A program made the position numbers and the translations under genes. From UBA9300 sp032260385 (GTDB lineage: Bacteria; Bacteroidota; Bacteroidia; Bacteroidales; VadinHA17): a stretch of 64,000 bases of DNA. Shown piece after piece: positions 1-8,144 of this stretch; the stretch's first letter is position 1; every line of letters begins with the position of its first letter. The notes beneath the pieces are model-generated. The model made no database searches. It was not told where the DNA came from and saw only the letters and a program-made list of their open reading frames with translations. The DNA lies in contig JAVVEL010000015.1 in assembly GCA_032260385.1 (NCBI GenBank), positions 1 through 64,000 on the forward strand, given 5' to 3'.

Positions 1-46
1 AACTTTTTTAATCATTTCCTTTTGTGAAATTTTGATTAAAAAAGTT
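1..46. terminator. AT-rich 14-bp inverted repeat, possible terminator
   Basis: Bases 1-14 and 33-46 are perfect reverse complements (14 bp) around an 18-nt loop. The stem is almost all A/T. It lies upstream of the first gene and touches the window edge, so whatever it terminates or regulates is outside the window. A terminator for a flanking gene is the simplest reading, but no clear T tract follows the right arm on the plus strand. Confidence 0.4.
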
Positions 47-152
47 AGTGTTCGTTTCATGCTTTCAATTTTAATGTATACGCCAAATATATAGTATTTA
101 AATCAATTTTTTTCATGGCATAAAATTTGCGATTCTTTTTTTAAAAAAGGCT

Positions 153-644
153 ATGAAGAATACATTATATATTTTCCTTGCCCTTATATTATTTTCGGCA
201 TCCTGTTCAGGTATCAGAGATATGCAAGAATCAAGGGCAGAAAGGGAATTAATGAACCAGGACAATGTAAAAAGAGCGGTTGAATCCCAGCAGATGATAG
301 TTAAGGTTAACAGGCTTCACACCGGACGTGGCCGGATAATGGATATTAATCCCACTAATAATTTTATAATAATTGACAGGAACCTGACCCGTGTAAGTCT
401 TGCATACATGGGCAGGTCATTTACTACAAGGCCGGTAGCTGCCATAAATTTTTCAGGGCAGGTAGTTTCAAGTCAGGTTGACACAAAAAGGGATGGCAGT
501 TATGATATCGAGATGGAAGTGGGGCAGGAAAATGAAAAGTTTAAGATTAACATGAACGTCAGCAAAGGTGGCTATGTAAGCCTCACCCTTACGAATCCGA
601 GAATTGATTTTGTAAGGTATTCAGGAAATCTGACCAGCTTATAA
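153..644 (+). CDS. DUF4251 family lipoprotein
   Basis: A 163-residue exported protein with a hydrophobic N-terminus and a lipobox (FSASC, Cys18), so probably a lipoprotein. The rest resembles DUF4251, a Bacteroidota-restricted family: an NNFIIIDRNLTRVSLAYMGR-type first strand region, the aromatic/Gly Y-M-G-R block, and a C-terminal LTNPRIDFVRYSGNL segment that is the family's typical ending. Function of the family is unknown. It stands alone on the plus strand and converges with the barrel protein downstream, with only one base between the two stop codons. No dedicated partner is visible. Confidence 0.75.
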   Translation: MKNTLYIFLALILFSASCSGIRDMQESRAERELMNQDNVKRAVESQQMIVKVNRLHTGRGRIMDINPTNNFIIIDRNLTRVSLAYMGRSFTTRPVAAINFSGQVVSSQVDTKRDGSYDIEMEVGQENEKFKINMNVSKGGYVSLTLTNPRIDFVRYSGNLTSL

Positions 645-645
645 G

Positions 646-1383
646 CTAAAAGACATAAAAGAATCCCAGGGTAATACTCACAGCTTCCAGGTCAAGATTC
701 TCTTCCCTTGTATGATTATACTCACTTGTACTGGTTGTGACATCCATGTCAAAATCGTATGATGCTTTGCTGCCCAGGTAATCGGCACTAAACTTTATAC
801 CTGTGCCGGCACGGGATTTGTAAAGGATGCTGCCACCATAGGAATAGGCAAAAGCTGCGGAAGGACCACCGGTAATAATCTCCAATATATTTGAACCCTC
901 CGAATAATATAATTCCCTTTTTGGATAAAAAGCCATTGTCAATCCTGCCAGTCCGCGAATACCTGCCTGGAACCGTCCAAAGGGAACAGATAATTCAGGT
1001 CCGGCCATCAGATTGACGTAATTCCAGAATCCCGACTCAAAACCAACCTCATCTGCCAGTGGCGGTGAACCAAACACGGGAATTACTGATTGTGTATATG
1101 CATATCCGATTAAATCATCCAGGTAGTCATCACTTTCAGCATATAAGGATCCAAAACCCAGTACGCCTCCAATACCGATAAAGCGAAGGGGGAAATAATA
1201 GCCCTCAAAACTAACTGTAAAGCCCGGAATTGCATATCCATCGTTAAACAGTTGCTCACCAGCAGCAAAATCACCCCGGGGAATGCTGGTCCCGAGACTG
1301 AAGCCGATATAACTTTCCTGTGCCCTGGCATAGTTGCTTACCATGAACAGGACAATAACTAAGATGCCTATATTTCTTTTCAT
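646..1383 (-). CDS. Outer-membrane beta-barrel protein (porin-like), unknown substrate
   Basis: A 245-residue protein beginning at the ATG at 1383, giving MKRNIGILVIVLFMVSNYARAQ, a clear signal peptide with cleavage after ARA. The open frame runs further upstream but without a signal-like start. The mature part has alternating aromatic/polar strands, glycine-rich turns (GGVLGFGSLY, RFQAGIRGLAGLTMAFYP) and ends in aromatic strand residues (ITLGFFYVF), the usual C-terminal signature of an outer-membrane barrel. I read it as a small OmpW/OMP_b-brl-like barrel. It follows the zinc-ribbon gene by 46 bases on the same strand, so the two may be co-transcribed, but no functional link is evident. Confidence 0.65.
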   Translation of the reverse strand: MKRNIGILVIVLFMVSNYARAQESYIGFSLGTSIPRGDFAAGEQLFNDGYAIPGFTVSFEGYYFPLRFIGIGGVLGFGSLYAESDDYLDDLIGYAYTQSVIPVFGSPPLADEVGFESGFWNYVNLMAGPELSVPFGRFQAGIRGLAGLTMAFYPKRELYYSEGSNILEIITGGPSAAFAYSYGGSILYKSRAGTGIKFSADYLGSKASYDFDMDVTTSTSEYNHTREENLDLEAVSITLGFFYVF

Positions 1384-1429
1384 TGCTTTACGCTTAAGGG
1401 AAATAACATCCAAAAGTAATCTATTTAAT

Positions 1430-1798
1430 TTAAATTTCGAGCAGACCCGTGTTTTTAACCAGAACAATATATTCGGAATTCAATTCACGGTAGCCATATT
1501 CATAACAATACCTGGTGATCACACTATCGCCGTCGGTTTCTACGGAATGGGTAAAGAAGTTTATATTGAACTCTGAAACCAGCAGGGCATCCCTGTGCAC
1601 CTTTTTCTTGCCATTTTCATAAAGTTCACCAAGTATTTTCCTGTTTTTTCGCAATACGCTGTGCACATTACGCACAAGGTTATTTGCTTCCCTGTTAATG
1701 GTATTATTGTAATTATTACGGCATTGATCAGAACAAAATTTCTTATCTGATCTTCCTTTTAGTATTGCACCGCAGTCGAGACATCTCCTAACCGGCAT
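1430..1798 (-). CDS. Zinc-ribbon protein, conserved hypothetical
   Basis: A 122-residue cytosolic protein. The N-terminus carries a four-cysteine zinc ribbon: CLDCG at residues 6-10 and CSDQC at 22-26, of the type seen in small Bacteroidota proteins (DUF2116-like). The middle is helical and basic (residues 33-70), and the C-terminal half has a short beta-rich segment ending LNSEYIVLVKNTGLLEI. It has no enzymatic motif. The zinc ribbon suggests nucleic-acid or protein binding, which is inference only. It sits directly upstream of the barrel gene on the same strand. Confidence 0.65.
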   Translation of the reverse strand: MPVRRCLDCGAILKGRSDKKFCSDQCRNNYNNTINREANNLVRNVHSVLRKNRKILGELYENGKKKVHRDALLVSEFNINFFTHSVETDGDSVITRYCYEYGYRELNSEYIVLVKNTGLLEI

Positions 1799-1980
1799 CG
1801 CAGAAATTTTTATAAAGTTAAAAAATGTATGCCTTGATTACAACCGTCCTCATGGCTTTTTAGGTGAAAAATTCATAGAAAAATCAGAAAAAATTCGGGA
1901 GAGAAAGGCTCTAAGCGATTTTAAACGATTAATAAGCAGGTATAAATATTTAATAACCGACACAGAATCTCCACCTGTCA

Positions 1981-1988
1981 TATGTTTG
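1981..1988 (+). promoter_or_regulatory. Promoter -7 box for ssb
   Basis: TATGTTTG matches the Bacteroidota -7 consensus TAnnTTTG exactly. Transcription would begin near 1995, leaving about 30 nt of leader before the ATG at 2025. No strong -33 element stands out. Confidence 0.5.
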
Positions 1989-2024
1989 CACAGGTAGCTT
2001 ATGTTAAACTTAAAATTTTACGTC

Positions 2025-2384
2025 ATGGCATCATTGAACAACAAAGTACATCTTATTGGCAACCTGGGGAAAGATCCCGAGGTAAAAGAATTTGACAATG
2101 GAAGGAAGGTAGCAAAATTCCCTCTTGCAACCACTGAAAACTACAAGAATGAAAAAGGTGAAAAGCTCAGGGAAACAACATGGCATAACCTCGTTCTCTG
2201 GAATGGTCTCGCCGGTGTGGCAGAAAAATACCTGACCAAGGGAAAGGAAATTGCTATTGAAGGCCGCATTGTTCACCGGGATTATGATAAAGACGGCGAG
2301 AAAAAGTGGATCACTGAAATTATTGTGAGCCAGATGCAAATGCTCAGGGGTAAACAGGAAGAAGGAGTATTTGATGAAAAGTGA
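2025..2384 (+). CDS. ssb: Single-stranded DNA-binding protein (short form)
   Basis: A 119-residue OB-fold protein. It opens MASLNNKVHLIGNLGKDPEV, the standard SSB first strand, and contains KVAKFPLATTENY, a WHNLVLWNG segment (canonical W-H-x-V-x-W/F) and KGKEIAIEGRI. The ATG at 2025 is chosen over an in-frame ATG at 2001 because this is the conserved N-terminus. SSB coats single-stranded DNA in replication and repair. The protein ends just after the OB fold (LRGKQEEGVFDEK) and lacks the long acidic tail with a DDDIPF-type tip that recruits partners, so it is probably a secondary SSB paralogue. The gene has its own promoter. Confidence 0.88.
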   Translation: MASLNNKVHLIGNLGKDPEVKEFDNGRKVAKFPLATTENYKNEKGEKLRETTWHNLVLWNGLAGVAEKYLTKGKEIAIEGRIVHRDYDKDGEKKWITEIIVSQMQMLRGKQEEGVFDEK

Positions 2385-2410
2385 GGGGAAGCAGGCTGAA
2401 GCTTAATCCC

Positions 2411-2499
2411 AGGCTAAGACTCCACCTTCGCTGGCACGGATCTACAGGTCCGTGCCCGGCAAAGGCGGACATAGTGAGACTAAGGAGCGGCCTTAGCCT
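2411..2499. repeat. Nested palindromic (REP-like) element
   Basis: AGGCTAAG (2411-2418) pairs with CTTAGCCT (2492-2499), CTCC (2420-2423) with GGAG (2484-2487), and inside GGCACGGA (2433-2440) pairs perfectly with TCCGTGCC (2449-2456) around an 8-nt loop, with a further GC/GC pair outside it. The whole forms a long interrupted hairpin between the convergent ssb and DUF5107 genes, where it could also act as a terminator. Its G+C content is visibly higher than the flanks. I saw no second copy in the window. Confidence 0.55.
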
Positions 2500-2504
2500 T
2501 GTTT

Positions 2505-5500
2505 CTACCACTTTTCCTGGAGGTGTTTCTCAACCACCCTGTGCAGGAGGCTCAGATCAGAAATATCAACACTTTCTTCCCATGGGTCAGAATCAGGTAT
2601 TACAGGCTTCATTAAAGCATACTTACCTGCTTCCCCATAACGCCCCTCATGCAATGAAGCAGCCCATTGCCGTATCCTGTCATCCTCAAGTTGCTCCAGC
2701 CACTCATTGAAATAATTTTCCGATTCCCTTTCCCGGTTCAGTTCCCTTAAAGCAAAAACTTTCAGTATATTATATGAATCAAGGCATTCATATTCGCTGC
2801 TGCATTCGGCAATTATTTGATCATACAAAGCCCTGGCCCTGTCAATTTCCCCCTGTTTGGTTAAAACCATTGCTTTTACAAAATCCAGCAAACGCTCATC
2901 AACCTTATATGGTTTCCCTACACCCAGGTTCTCAGGCCACCTGTATGCATTTTCAATGTAATAAAGAGCGTCATCTATTCTGCCATACCAGTAACTGTCG
3001 ATTGAAGCCAGTACATTAGCTTTCTTCCATACCTCCCTCCCCTGGCGGGATCCTTCATGTGGAAGGATGATGGTCTCTTTCAGAACATCAATACACCTGT
3101 ATACACTATCCCTTGCCAGCAAACTCCTGGCATGATCAAAGTCGATAACATAGTTACCCCTGAATCTTTCGTAAGCAAGGGTGGATATTTCCAGGGCTCT
3201 GGAGTTATATCCCCCGGACAGGTAAAAACTAATCATTTTATGATTGGTCCTCCATTCATCCGGTGCCAGTTTATATGCTTCCCTGTAATCACGCTCAGCA
3301 GCAAGATCATCTTCCGGCAGAATAAAATTACCCCGTGTAATATAAAATCTCCAGTCATCCGGCTCATTGGCCGGTTGGACAAATAAATTAGCTGCCCTTT
3401 CCCTGTCACCAGAATTCCAGTAAATAAGTGCCAGGTAATACCCCGGTTTCCAGTTGTCGGTTCCTTCCATTACCCATCGCAGCATTTTTTCGGTCTCTGC
3501 CCTGTAGGGGAATACAAAATCCGTGTCGGCGAGTATGAGTTTTCCAAGATATTCTTCTGATAGCTCTTTCTGGCCAAGATTCTTATACAAATAGGCAAGA
3601 TAAAGACTGACAAGCGGATTTTCCGGGGCTAACTCAAGAAGCTTCACAGCCTCCTGGTATAATTCATAATTTATGTACCAGCAGGCTAGCTCAAGGAAGG
3701 TCTGGAAGGGGAATTCATTATCAATATACCTTAACAGATTATCAGCCAGTGAATCTGAAGGATTGTGCAGGTAATTCTCAAACCTGGCAAAATGGTTAAG
3801 AGGGTCATCACTGATAATATTATTGTAAAGTGTTATGAACAGGGAATCTGCACCTGTTTTCCTTGCCCACACAAGCCTTGTTTTTTGTAACTGACAGGTC
3901 TGTATTCCCTTTTCCAGGGCATGATCAATATACATCCCTGTTTCAGTTAAATTATTATCTCTTAGCCCCAATCCGGCAAGCCTGTTAATACAGGCATTAT
4001 AAAACTTGTTTGACAGCATTGCAATACCATAAGCATCCCTTGCACCGTAAAGCATCCCCTTCTTTTCCTGCAGGAGGGCATATATATAATTGGCCTCAGG
4101 ATCGTAAGCATCAAATGCCAGCACTTTTTTTGCTGCTACTTCAGCTTCATCATATCTGTGCCTGAGCATTTCAAGCTCTGCCAGTTTTGAATAGGCAGGC
4201 ATAAAATACTGATCCTCTTCAATACATTTTTTTAAATATTTCAATGCAGCAATATTATTTCGCTGCCGCATATATTCTATTGCCTGGTAATAAAGACCAT
4301 AGATTGAGTTCCATTCAAAAGTCTCACTTGCAAGAGGCCTTTCAAGATTCTCCGGGCTGTCATCTGTCCTGTAAATGCGTAGTCCTTCATTTCTCAGGAT
4401 TATTTCTGAAATATCTATATCTCCCGGAACATTAATTACAGTGTTAGCAGCAGGCATAATAACCAGGGGCACTGATAATGTATCGGCTGATAGCGATATG
4501 ATGTCAAGCGTATCGTCTATTTTCTCAAATGCATACAGGAGAACCTCTTGTCCTGCCCCGGTATTCATAATATTCAGGGCAATATTCTCCCCTATGGCTC
4601 TCACTCCTGAAATACCGGAAATGGGAAACCATCTCTCCCTGATGAATATTTCTGAACCGGCTTCAAATTCACGGTGTTTAAAAGGCGAATAGGTGCTTCC
4701 CGAACCAGCCTGGTTATAGAGCAAGCCTGTCTGAATCTCGGTATACTGTTTATTCTGTGTTGTGTCTGTCAATAAATCCTTCCAGATTTCGCCCTGGCGC
4801 GAAAGAGCCCACATCCATATTTTTTTCCCGGGCTTTAAGGGATAGAGTGACCAGTGCCCAAATCCGTAATCACTCTTTTCATAATAGCCTGCAAACCAGT
4901 CTGTATATTTTCCAAGTACGTGGTAGCTGCGATCACCTCCAAAATCATTGTTATGGTAGAGAGAAATATCCCTGCCATCCTGATTCACCGTCCAGGGAAA
5001 AAGATTCCCGCTGTGATCAATGTGCTTTGTCCCCGGGAAATAATATTTCAAATCATCAGCCACATCTGCCGAGGCGTTCATCCAGTGATATAAGGATGTG
5101 GCGCTTGTTGAATGGTTCACCCATTTGGTTCTTGTTTCGAACCACGCTTTATCAGCAGGCAGGTATATCTCAACCCTCCATTCTGTTCTCCCCGGGAGGT
5201 CTGTTGCACCAACAAAACAGGAAACACTGCTGTCAGGGTTAATTCTCATATAATAATCAACCTTACTGGCAGTAAGTGGTGAGTGGCCTATGCTGCCGAA
5301 ATTCATTTCTACCCCCCCGCTTGTCCAGGGTCCGCGCATAGCTATATCCCTGAACTTTACCACATTATTATAATATATAAAATACCTGCCGTTGGTTTTG
5401 TCCATGGCACCATAAACCTTGCCGCCTATTTCAGGCGCCACCCATAACTTAATCCATTCGTTTTCCAGGCAGATCATTTTCCATTCCTTACTGACAGGGT

Positions 5501-5678
5501 CAACAGAATAGGCGTCAAAACGAAAATAAGGATATATCTTACCCGGCTTCGGCAGTGGATCAGGGTCACCAAAGGGATATGTTTTCATCTCCCTGGCCTC
5601 CTCGTAAATTAAGGCTGTCTGGGAAAGAAGCTGCTGGCTGCATAAAAGTATTATCGCCAGGATCAAATACTTTCTCAT
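2505..5678 (-). CDS. DUF5107 domain protein with TPR repeats, exported
   Basis: A 1057-residue secreted protein with a signal peptide (residues 1-19, ending LLSQ). Residues about 20-380 match the DUF5107 type: WIKLWVAPEIGGKVYGAMDK, GGVEMNFGSIGHSP, and WMNASADV blocks, reminiscent of galactose-mutarotase/glycosidase beta-sandwich folds. The C-terminal ~600 residues are helical TPR repeats (for example AAKKVLAFDAYDPEANYIYALL). Members of this family occur in Bacteroidota near carbohydrate-degrading enzymes; the reaction is not known to me. It lies 27 bases downstream of the S9 peptidase gene and probably shares its transcript. The gene's 3' end abuts the palindromic element. Confidence 0.75.
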   Translation of the reverse strand: MRKYLILAIILLCSQQLLSQTALIYEEAREMKTYPFGDPDPLPKPGKIYPYFRFDAYSVDPVSKEWKMICLENEWIKLWVAPEIGGKVYGAMDKTNGRYFIYYNNVVKFRDIAMRGPWTSGGVEMNFGSIGHSPLTASKVDYYMRINPDSSVSCFVGATDLPGRTEWRVEIYLPADKAWFETRTKWVNHSTSATSLYHWMNASADVADDLKYYFPGTKHIDHSGNLFPWTVNQDGRDISLYHNNDFGGDRSYHVLGKYTDWFAGYYEKSDYGFGHWSLYPLKPGKKIWMWALSRQGEIWKDLLTDTTQNKQYTEIQTGLLYNQAGSGSTYSPFKHREFEAGSEIFIRERWFPISGISGVRAIGENIALNIMNTGAGQEVLLYAFEKIDDTLDIISLSADTLSVPLVIMPAANTVINVPGDIDISEIILRNEGLRIYRTDDSPENLERPLASETFEWNSIYGLYYQAIEYMRQRNNIAALKYLKKCIEEDQYFMPAYSKLAELEMLRHRYDEAEVAAKKVLAFDAYDPEANYIYALLQEKKGMLYGARDAYGIAMLSNKFYNACINRLAGLGLRDNNLTETGMYIDHALEKGIQTCQLQKTRLVWARKTGADSLFITLYNNIISDDPLNHFARFENYLHNPSDSLADNLLRYIDNEFPFQTFLELACWYINYELYQEAVKLLELAPENPLVSLYLAYLYKNLGQKELSEEYLGKLILADTDFVFPYRAETEKMLRWVMEGTDNWKPGYYLALIYWNSGDRERAANLFVQPANEPDDWRFYITRGNFILPEDDLAAERDYREAYKLAPDEWRTNHKMISFYLSGGYNSRALEISTLAYERFRGNYVIDFDHARSLLARDSVYRCIDVLKETIILPHEGSRQGREVWKKANVLASIDSYWYGRIDDALYYIENAYRWPENLGVGKPYKVDERLLDFVKAMVLTKQGEIDRARALYDQIIAECSSEYECLDSYNILKVFALRELNRERESENYFNEWLEQLEDDRIRQWAASLHEGRYGEAGKYALMKPVIPDSDPWEESVDISDLSLLHRVVEKHLQEKW

Positions 5679-5705
5679 AGCACAGGTAGCTGGTTAATAT
5701 TAAGT

Positions 5706-8054
5706 CTAGTAATCTTTCATATCCACATTGGTACGGTAATCACCGAGAAGATGTTCAGCAAAATAATACCACATCATTGTTTCGAAGTATTCGGTATAGT
5801 TACCAAATCCATGTCTCTGCCCCGGCATTATCATGAAATCGAATCGCTTATTTGCCTTGACAAGGGCATTAACAACCCTGATACTGTTACCGGGATGAAC
5901 ATTATTATCGATATCACCATGAACCAGCAGGAGGTGTCCCTTAAGATTTTTCGCCAGATCCTGGTTTGCCGGAACATCTGATTTAAAGGTAATCTCGGTT
6001 TTCACACTATCCTGTTCCTCAACAGGGTATCCTTCCACTTCCTCTTTTTCCTCTTTCTTAACCTTAACTTCTTTCTCAATCTCCTTCACTCCGTGATGAG
6101 TCTCTCCCCACCATTGGTTATAAATATTATTATCGTGATTTCCGGCAGACGAAACAGCGACATCATAAAAATCAGGATATGTCAGCAAAGCAGCGGTACT
6201 CATGAATCCACCTCCCGAATGGCCATATATGCCCACTCTTTCTACATCAATAAAATCATACCTGTCGGCAAGTTGTTCAATTCCATATTTATCATCAGCG
6301 AGGGCATAATCCCTTAAATTATTATACCCATAGGTATGGTAATAATTATTCCTCTGGGGACTGCCACCCCGGTGCCCGAAATTAACCACTATAAAACCAA
6401 GCTGGGCAAGTGCTGTATTATACCTCTGACTGACAGAAAACGAATAGGGAACAGATTCGGTCTGTGGTCCCGGGTACACATAGGAAATGATTGGATATTT
6501 CCGTGTTGAATCAAAATCAAAGGGCTTAAACATAACCCCATAAAGATCTGTGACACCATCCTTTGCCTTTACAACAAAGGGCTCCGGCATCTGCCATCCC
6601 GTTTCGTAAACCCGTGAGAGATCAGGTTCTTCAAGGTCCAGCAAAATAGTTCCGTTTACATCACGGAGAACAGAACGGGGAACCACGTCAACCCTGGAAT
6701 AGTTATCAACCCAGTAATCATTTGTTTTTGACATGCTGAAGGAATGGTTTGCATTTTCCGCACTGATAAGTTTCATAGCTCCCTTATCAAGAGGCACCCT
6801 GTAGAGCATTGTATAATAAGGATGTACTCCGTTTTCACGGCCAAAAGCCTGTACGAACAATTCCCTTCCCGTTGTATCAATCCTTACGATATTGCCCGTA
6901 ACAAAATAACCATCTGTGATCTGCCTTTTAAGGTTTCCCTTCCCGTCATAGAGGTATAGATGTCCCCAGCCTGTTCTTTCCGACCACCATATTATATCAT
7001 CCCCCTCGTTAAGAACAGCCAGATCACCATAGCCGTATCCATCATATATATAAGGATATTGCTCCTCGTTAAAAAGGACCTTAAGATCACCTGTATTTGC
7101 ATCAACCATACATATCTCGAGTTCAGTCAGATCTCTTTTCTTACGCTCAACAATCATTTTATCGGCTGATTCCTGTGAGGTCCACCTGACAGACAGTCTC
7201 TGGTCCTTCCACTTTGCAACGTCCACATCAGTCCTTTCCTTTGTGTTCACATTAAAAATTATCAGCTCAAGTTGAGGGACATTCTCCTCCCCCGGCATTG
7301 AATACTTGTATGTTTCCAGTTCAGGCCTCGGTTCTGCAAGTGCATTTATTACAAAGAGATCACCAACCTTCCGGCTGTCGGACTTAATCACATACAGCTT
7401 TTCTTCATTCTCAAACCACCGGGCGATACTTCTGACTTTCTTGTCTTTTGCCGTATCCGACCTGCTGCTTGCATAGCCATAGTGCAGTTCACCGTCAGTA
7501 CTTAACTGGATCTCAACACTGTCGGGATCATCAGCTTTCATTATGAAGAGGTTATGATTTTTTGCATAGGCTATCCATGTGCTGTCAGGGCTGTATGTAG
7601 CCCATCTGTCACTCCTGTCTTCTTTTGGAATAGTGTCTTTAATAAGCAGTTTCCGGTTTCCCATATCAAAAAGGAAGCGGATTGAATCCAGCTTAAAAGT
7701 AAATTTTGATGTACTTTCCTTTTCAAATTCGATATCCTCTATAGGCAGGTCCAGCTGGTTATAAGGCCGGTGAATCAGCTTATGTATTTCGGCAGCCAGA
7801 TAGCGGCTGTCGAACATCAGCCGCTTTGACCTTGCATCAGCATCAACAAAATAGAAGTTTTTACCGTCAGATTTTTTATAGGAGTACCAGAATTTATTTG
7901 TTTCATGGATCCAGTTTGCCCTGACTCGTATGTCGCCTACTTTCTGGTTAAGGTTGGACGACCTGAATTTCTCGGCTGCTTTAAAATCAGCCTTCTGTGA
8001 ATAAGCCAGGGCTGTGATCAGCAAAACAACGATAATGACAAATGTCTTTTTCAT
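5706..8054 (-). CDS. S9 family dipeptidyl peptidase (DPP IV-like)
   Basis: A 782-residue exported serine peptidase. It has a signal peptide (1-19, ending LAYSQ), a beta-propeller region (about 60-500, DPPIV_N type) and an alpha/beta-hydrolase domain. The triad can be read as Ser613 (GHSGGGF), Asp716 (DIDNNVHP) and His748 (GQRHGFG). These enzymes remove dipeptides from peptide N-termini, probably in the periplasm. Between the GETHHGV block and the Asp there is an extra, highly charged stretch of about 30 residues rich in Glu and Lys. A TAnnTTTG promoter lies just upstream, and DUF5107 follows in the same direction. Confidence 0.9.
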   Translation of the reverse strand: MKKTFVIIVVLLITALAYSQKADFKAAEKFRSSNLNQKVGDIRVRANWIHETNKFWYSYKKSDGKNFYFVDADARSKRLMFDSRYLAAEIHKLIHRPYNQLDLPIEDIEFEKESTSKFTFKLDSIRFLFDMGNRKLLIKDTIPKEDRSDRWATYSPDSTWIAYAKNHNLFIMKADDPDSVEIQLSTDGELHYGYASSRSDTAKDKKVRSIARWFENEEKLYVIKSDSRKVGDLFVINALAEPRPELETYKYSMPGEENVPQLELIIFNVNTKERTDVDVAKWKDQRLSVRWTSQESADKMIVERKKRDLTELEICMVDANTGDLKVLFNEEQYPYIYDGYGYGDLAVLNEGDDIIWWSERTGWGHLYLYDGKGNLKRQITDGYFVTGNIVRIDTTGRELFVQAFGRENGVHPYYTMLYRVPLDKGAMKLISAENANHSFSMSKTNDYWVDNYSRVDVVPRSVLRDVNGTILLDLEEPDLSRVYETGWQMPEPFVVKAKDGVTDLYGVMFKPFDFDSTRKYPIISYVYPGPQTESVPYSFSVSQRYNTALAQLGFIVVNFGHRGGSPQRNNYYHTYGYNNLRDYALADDKYGIEQLADRYDFIDVERVGIYGHSGGGFMSTAALLTYPDFYDVAVSSAGNHDNNIYNQWWGETHHGVKEIEKEVKVKKEEKEEVEGYPVEEQDSVKTEITFKSDVPANQDLAKNLKGHLLLVHGDIDNNVHPGNSIRVVNALVKANKRFDFMIMPGQRHGFGNYTEYFETMMWYYFAEHLLGDYRTNVDMKDY

Positions 8055-8079
8055 AGCTATATTAAATTAAGTATTAAAG

Positions 8080-8087
8080 CAAATGTA
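8080..8087 (-). promoter_or_regulatory. Promoter -7 box for the S9 peptidase gene
   Basis: Read on the minus strand this is TACATTTG, an exact TAnnTTTG match 26 bases before the start codon at 8054. The -33 region is not clear. Confidence 0.5.
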
Positions 8088-8144
8088 ACAATCCTTCCGT
8101 TAAACCTTTTATAAAGTGTTATATAACAGAGAGTCAAAAAAATT

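Noticed and set aside
2381..2710. Plus-strand open frame following ssb
   Set aside because: It runs through the palindromic element into the antisense of the DUF5107 gene, has low-complexity composition and no homology.
4757..5242. 161-residue plus-strand open frame within the DUF5107 gene
   Set aside because: It is antisense to a well-supported coding sequence and has no conserved motif.
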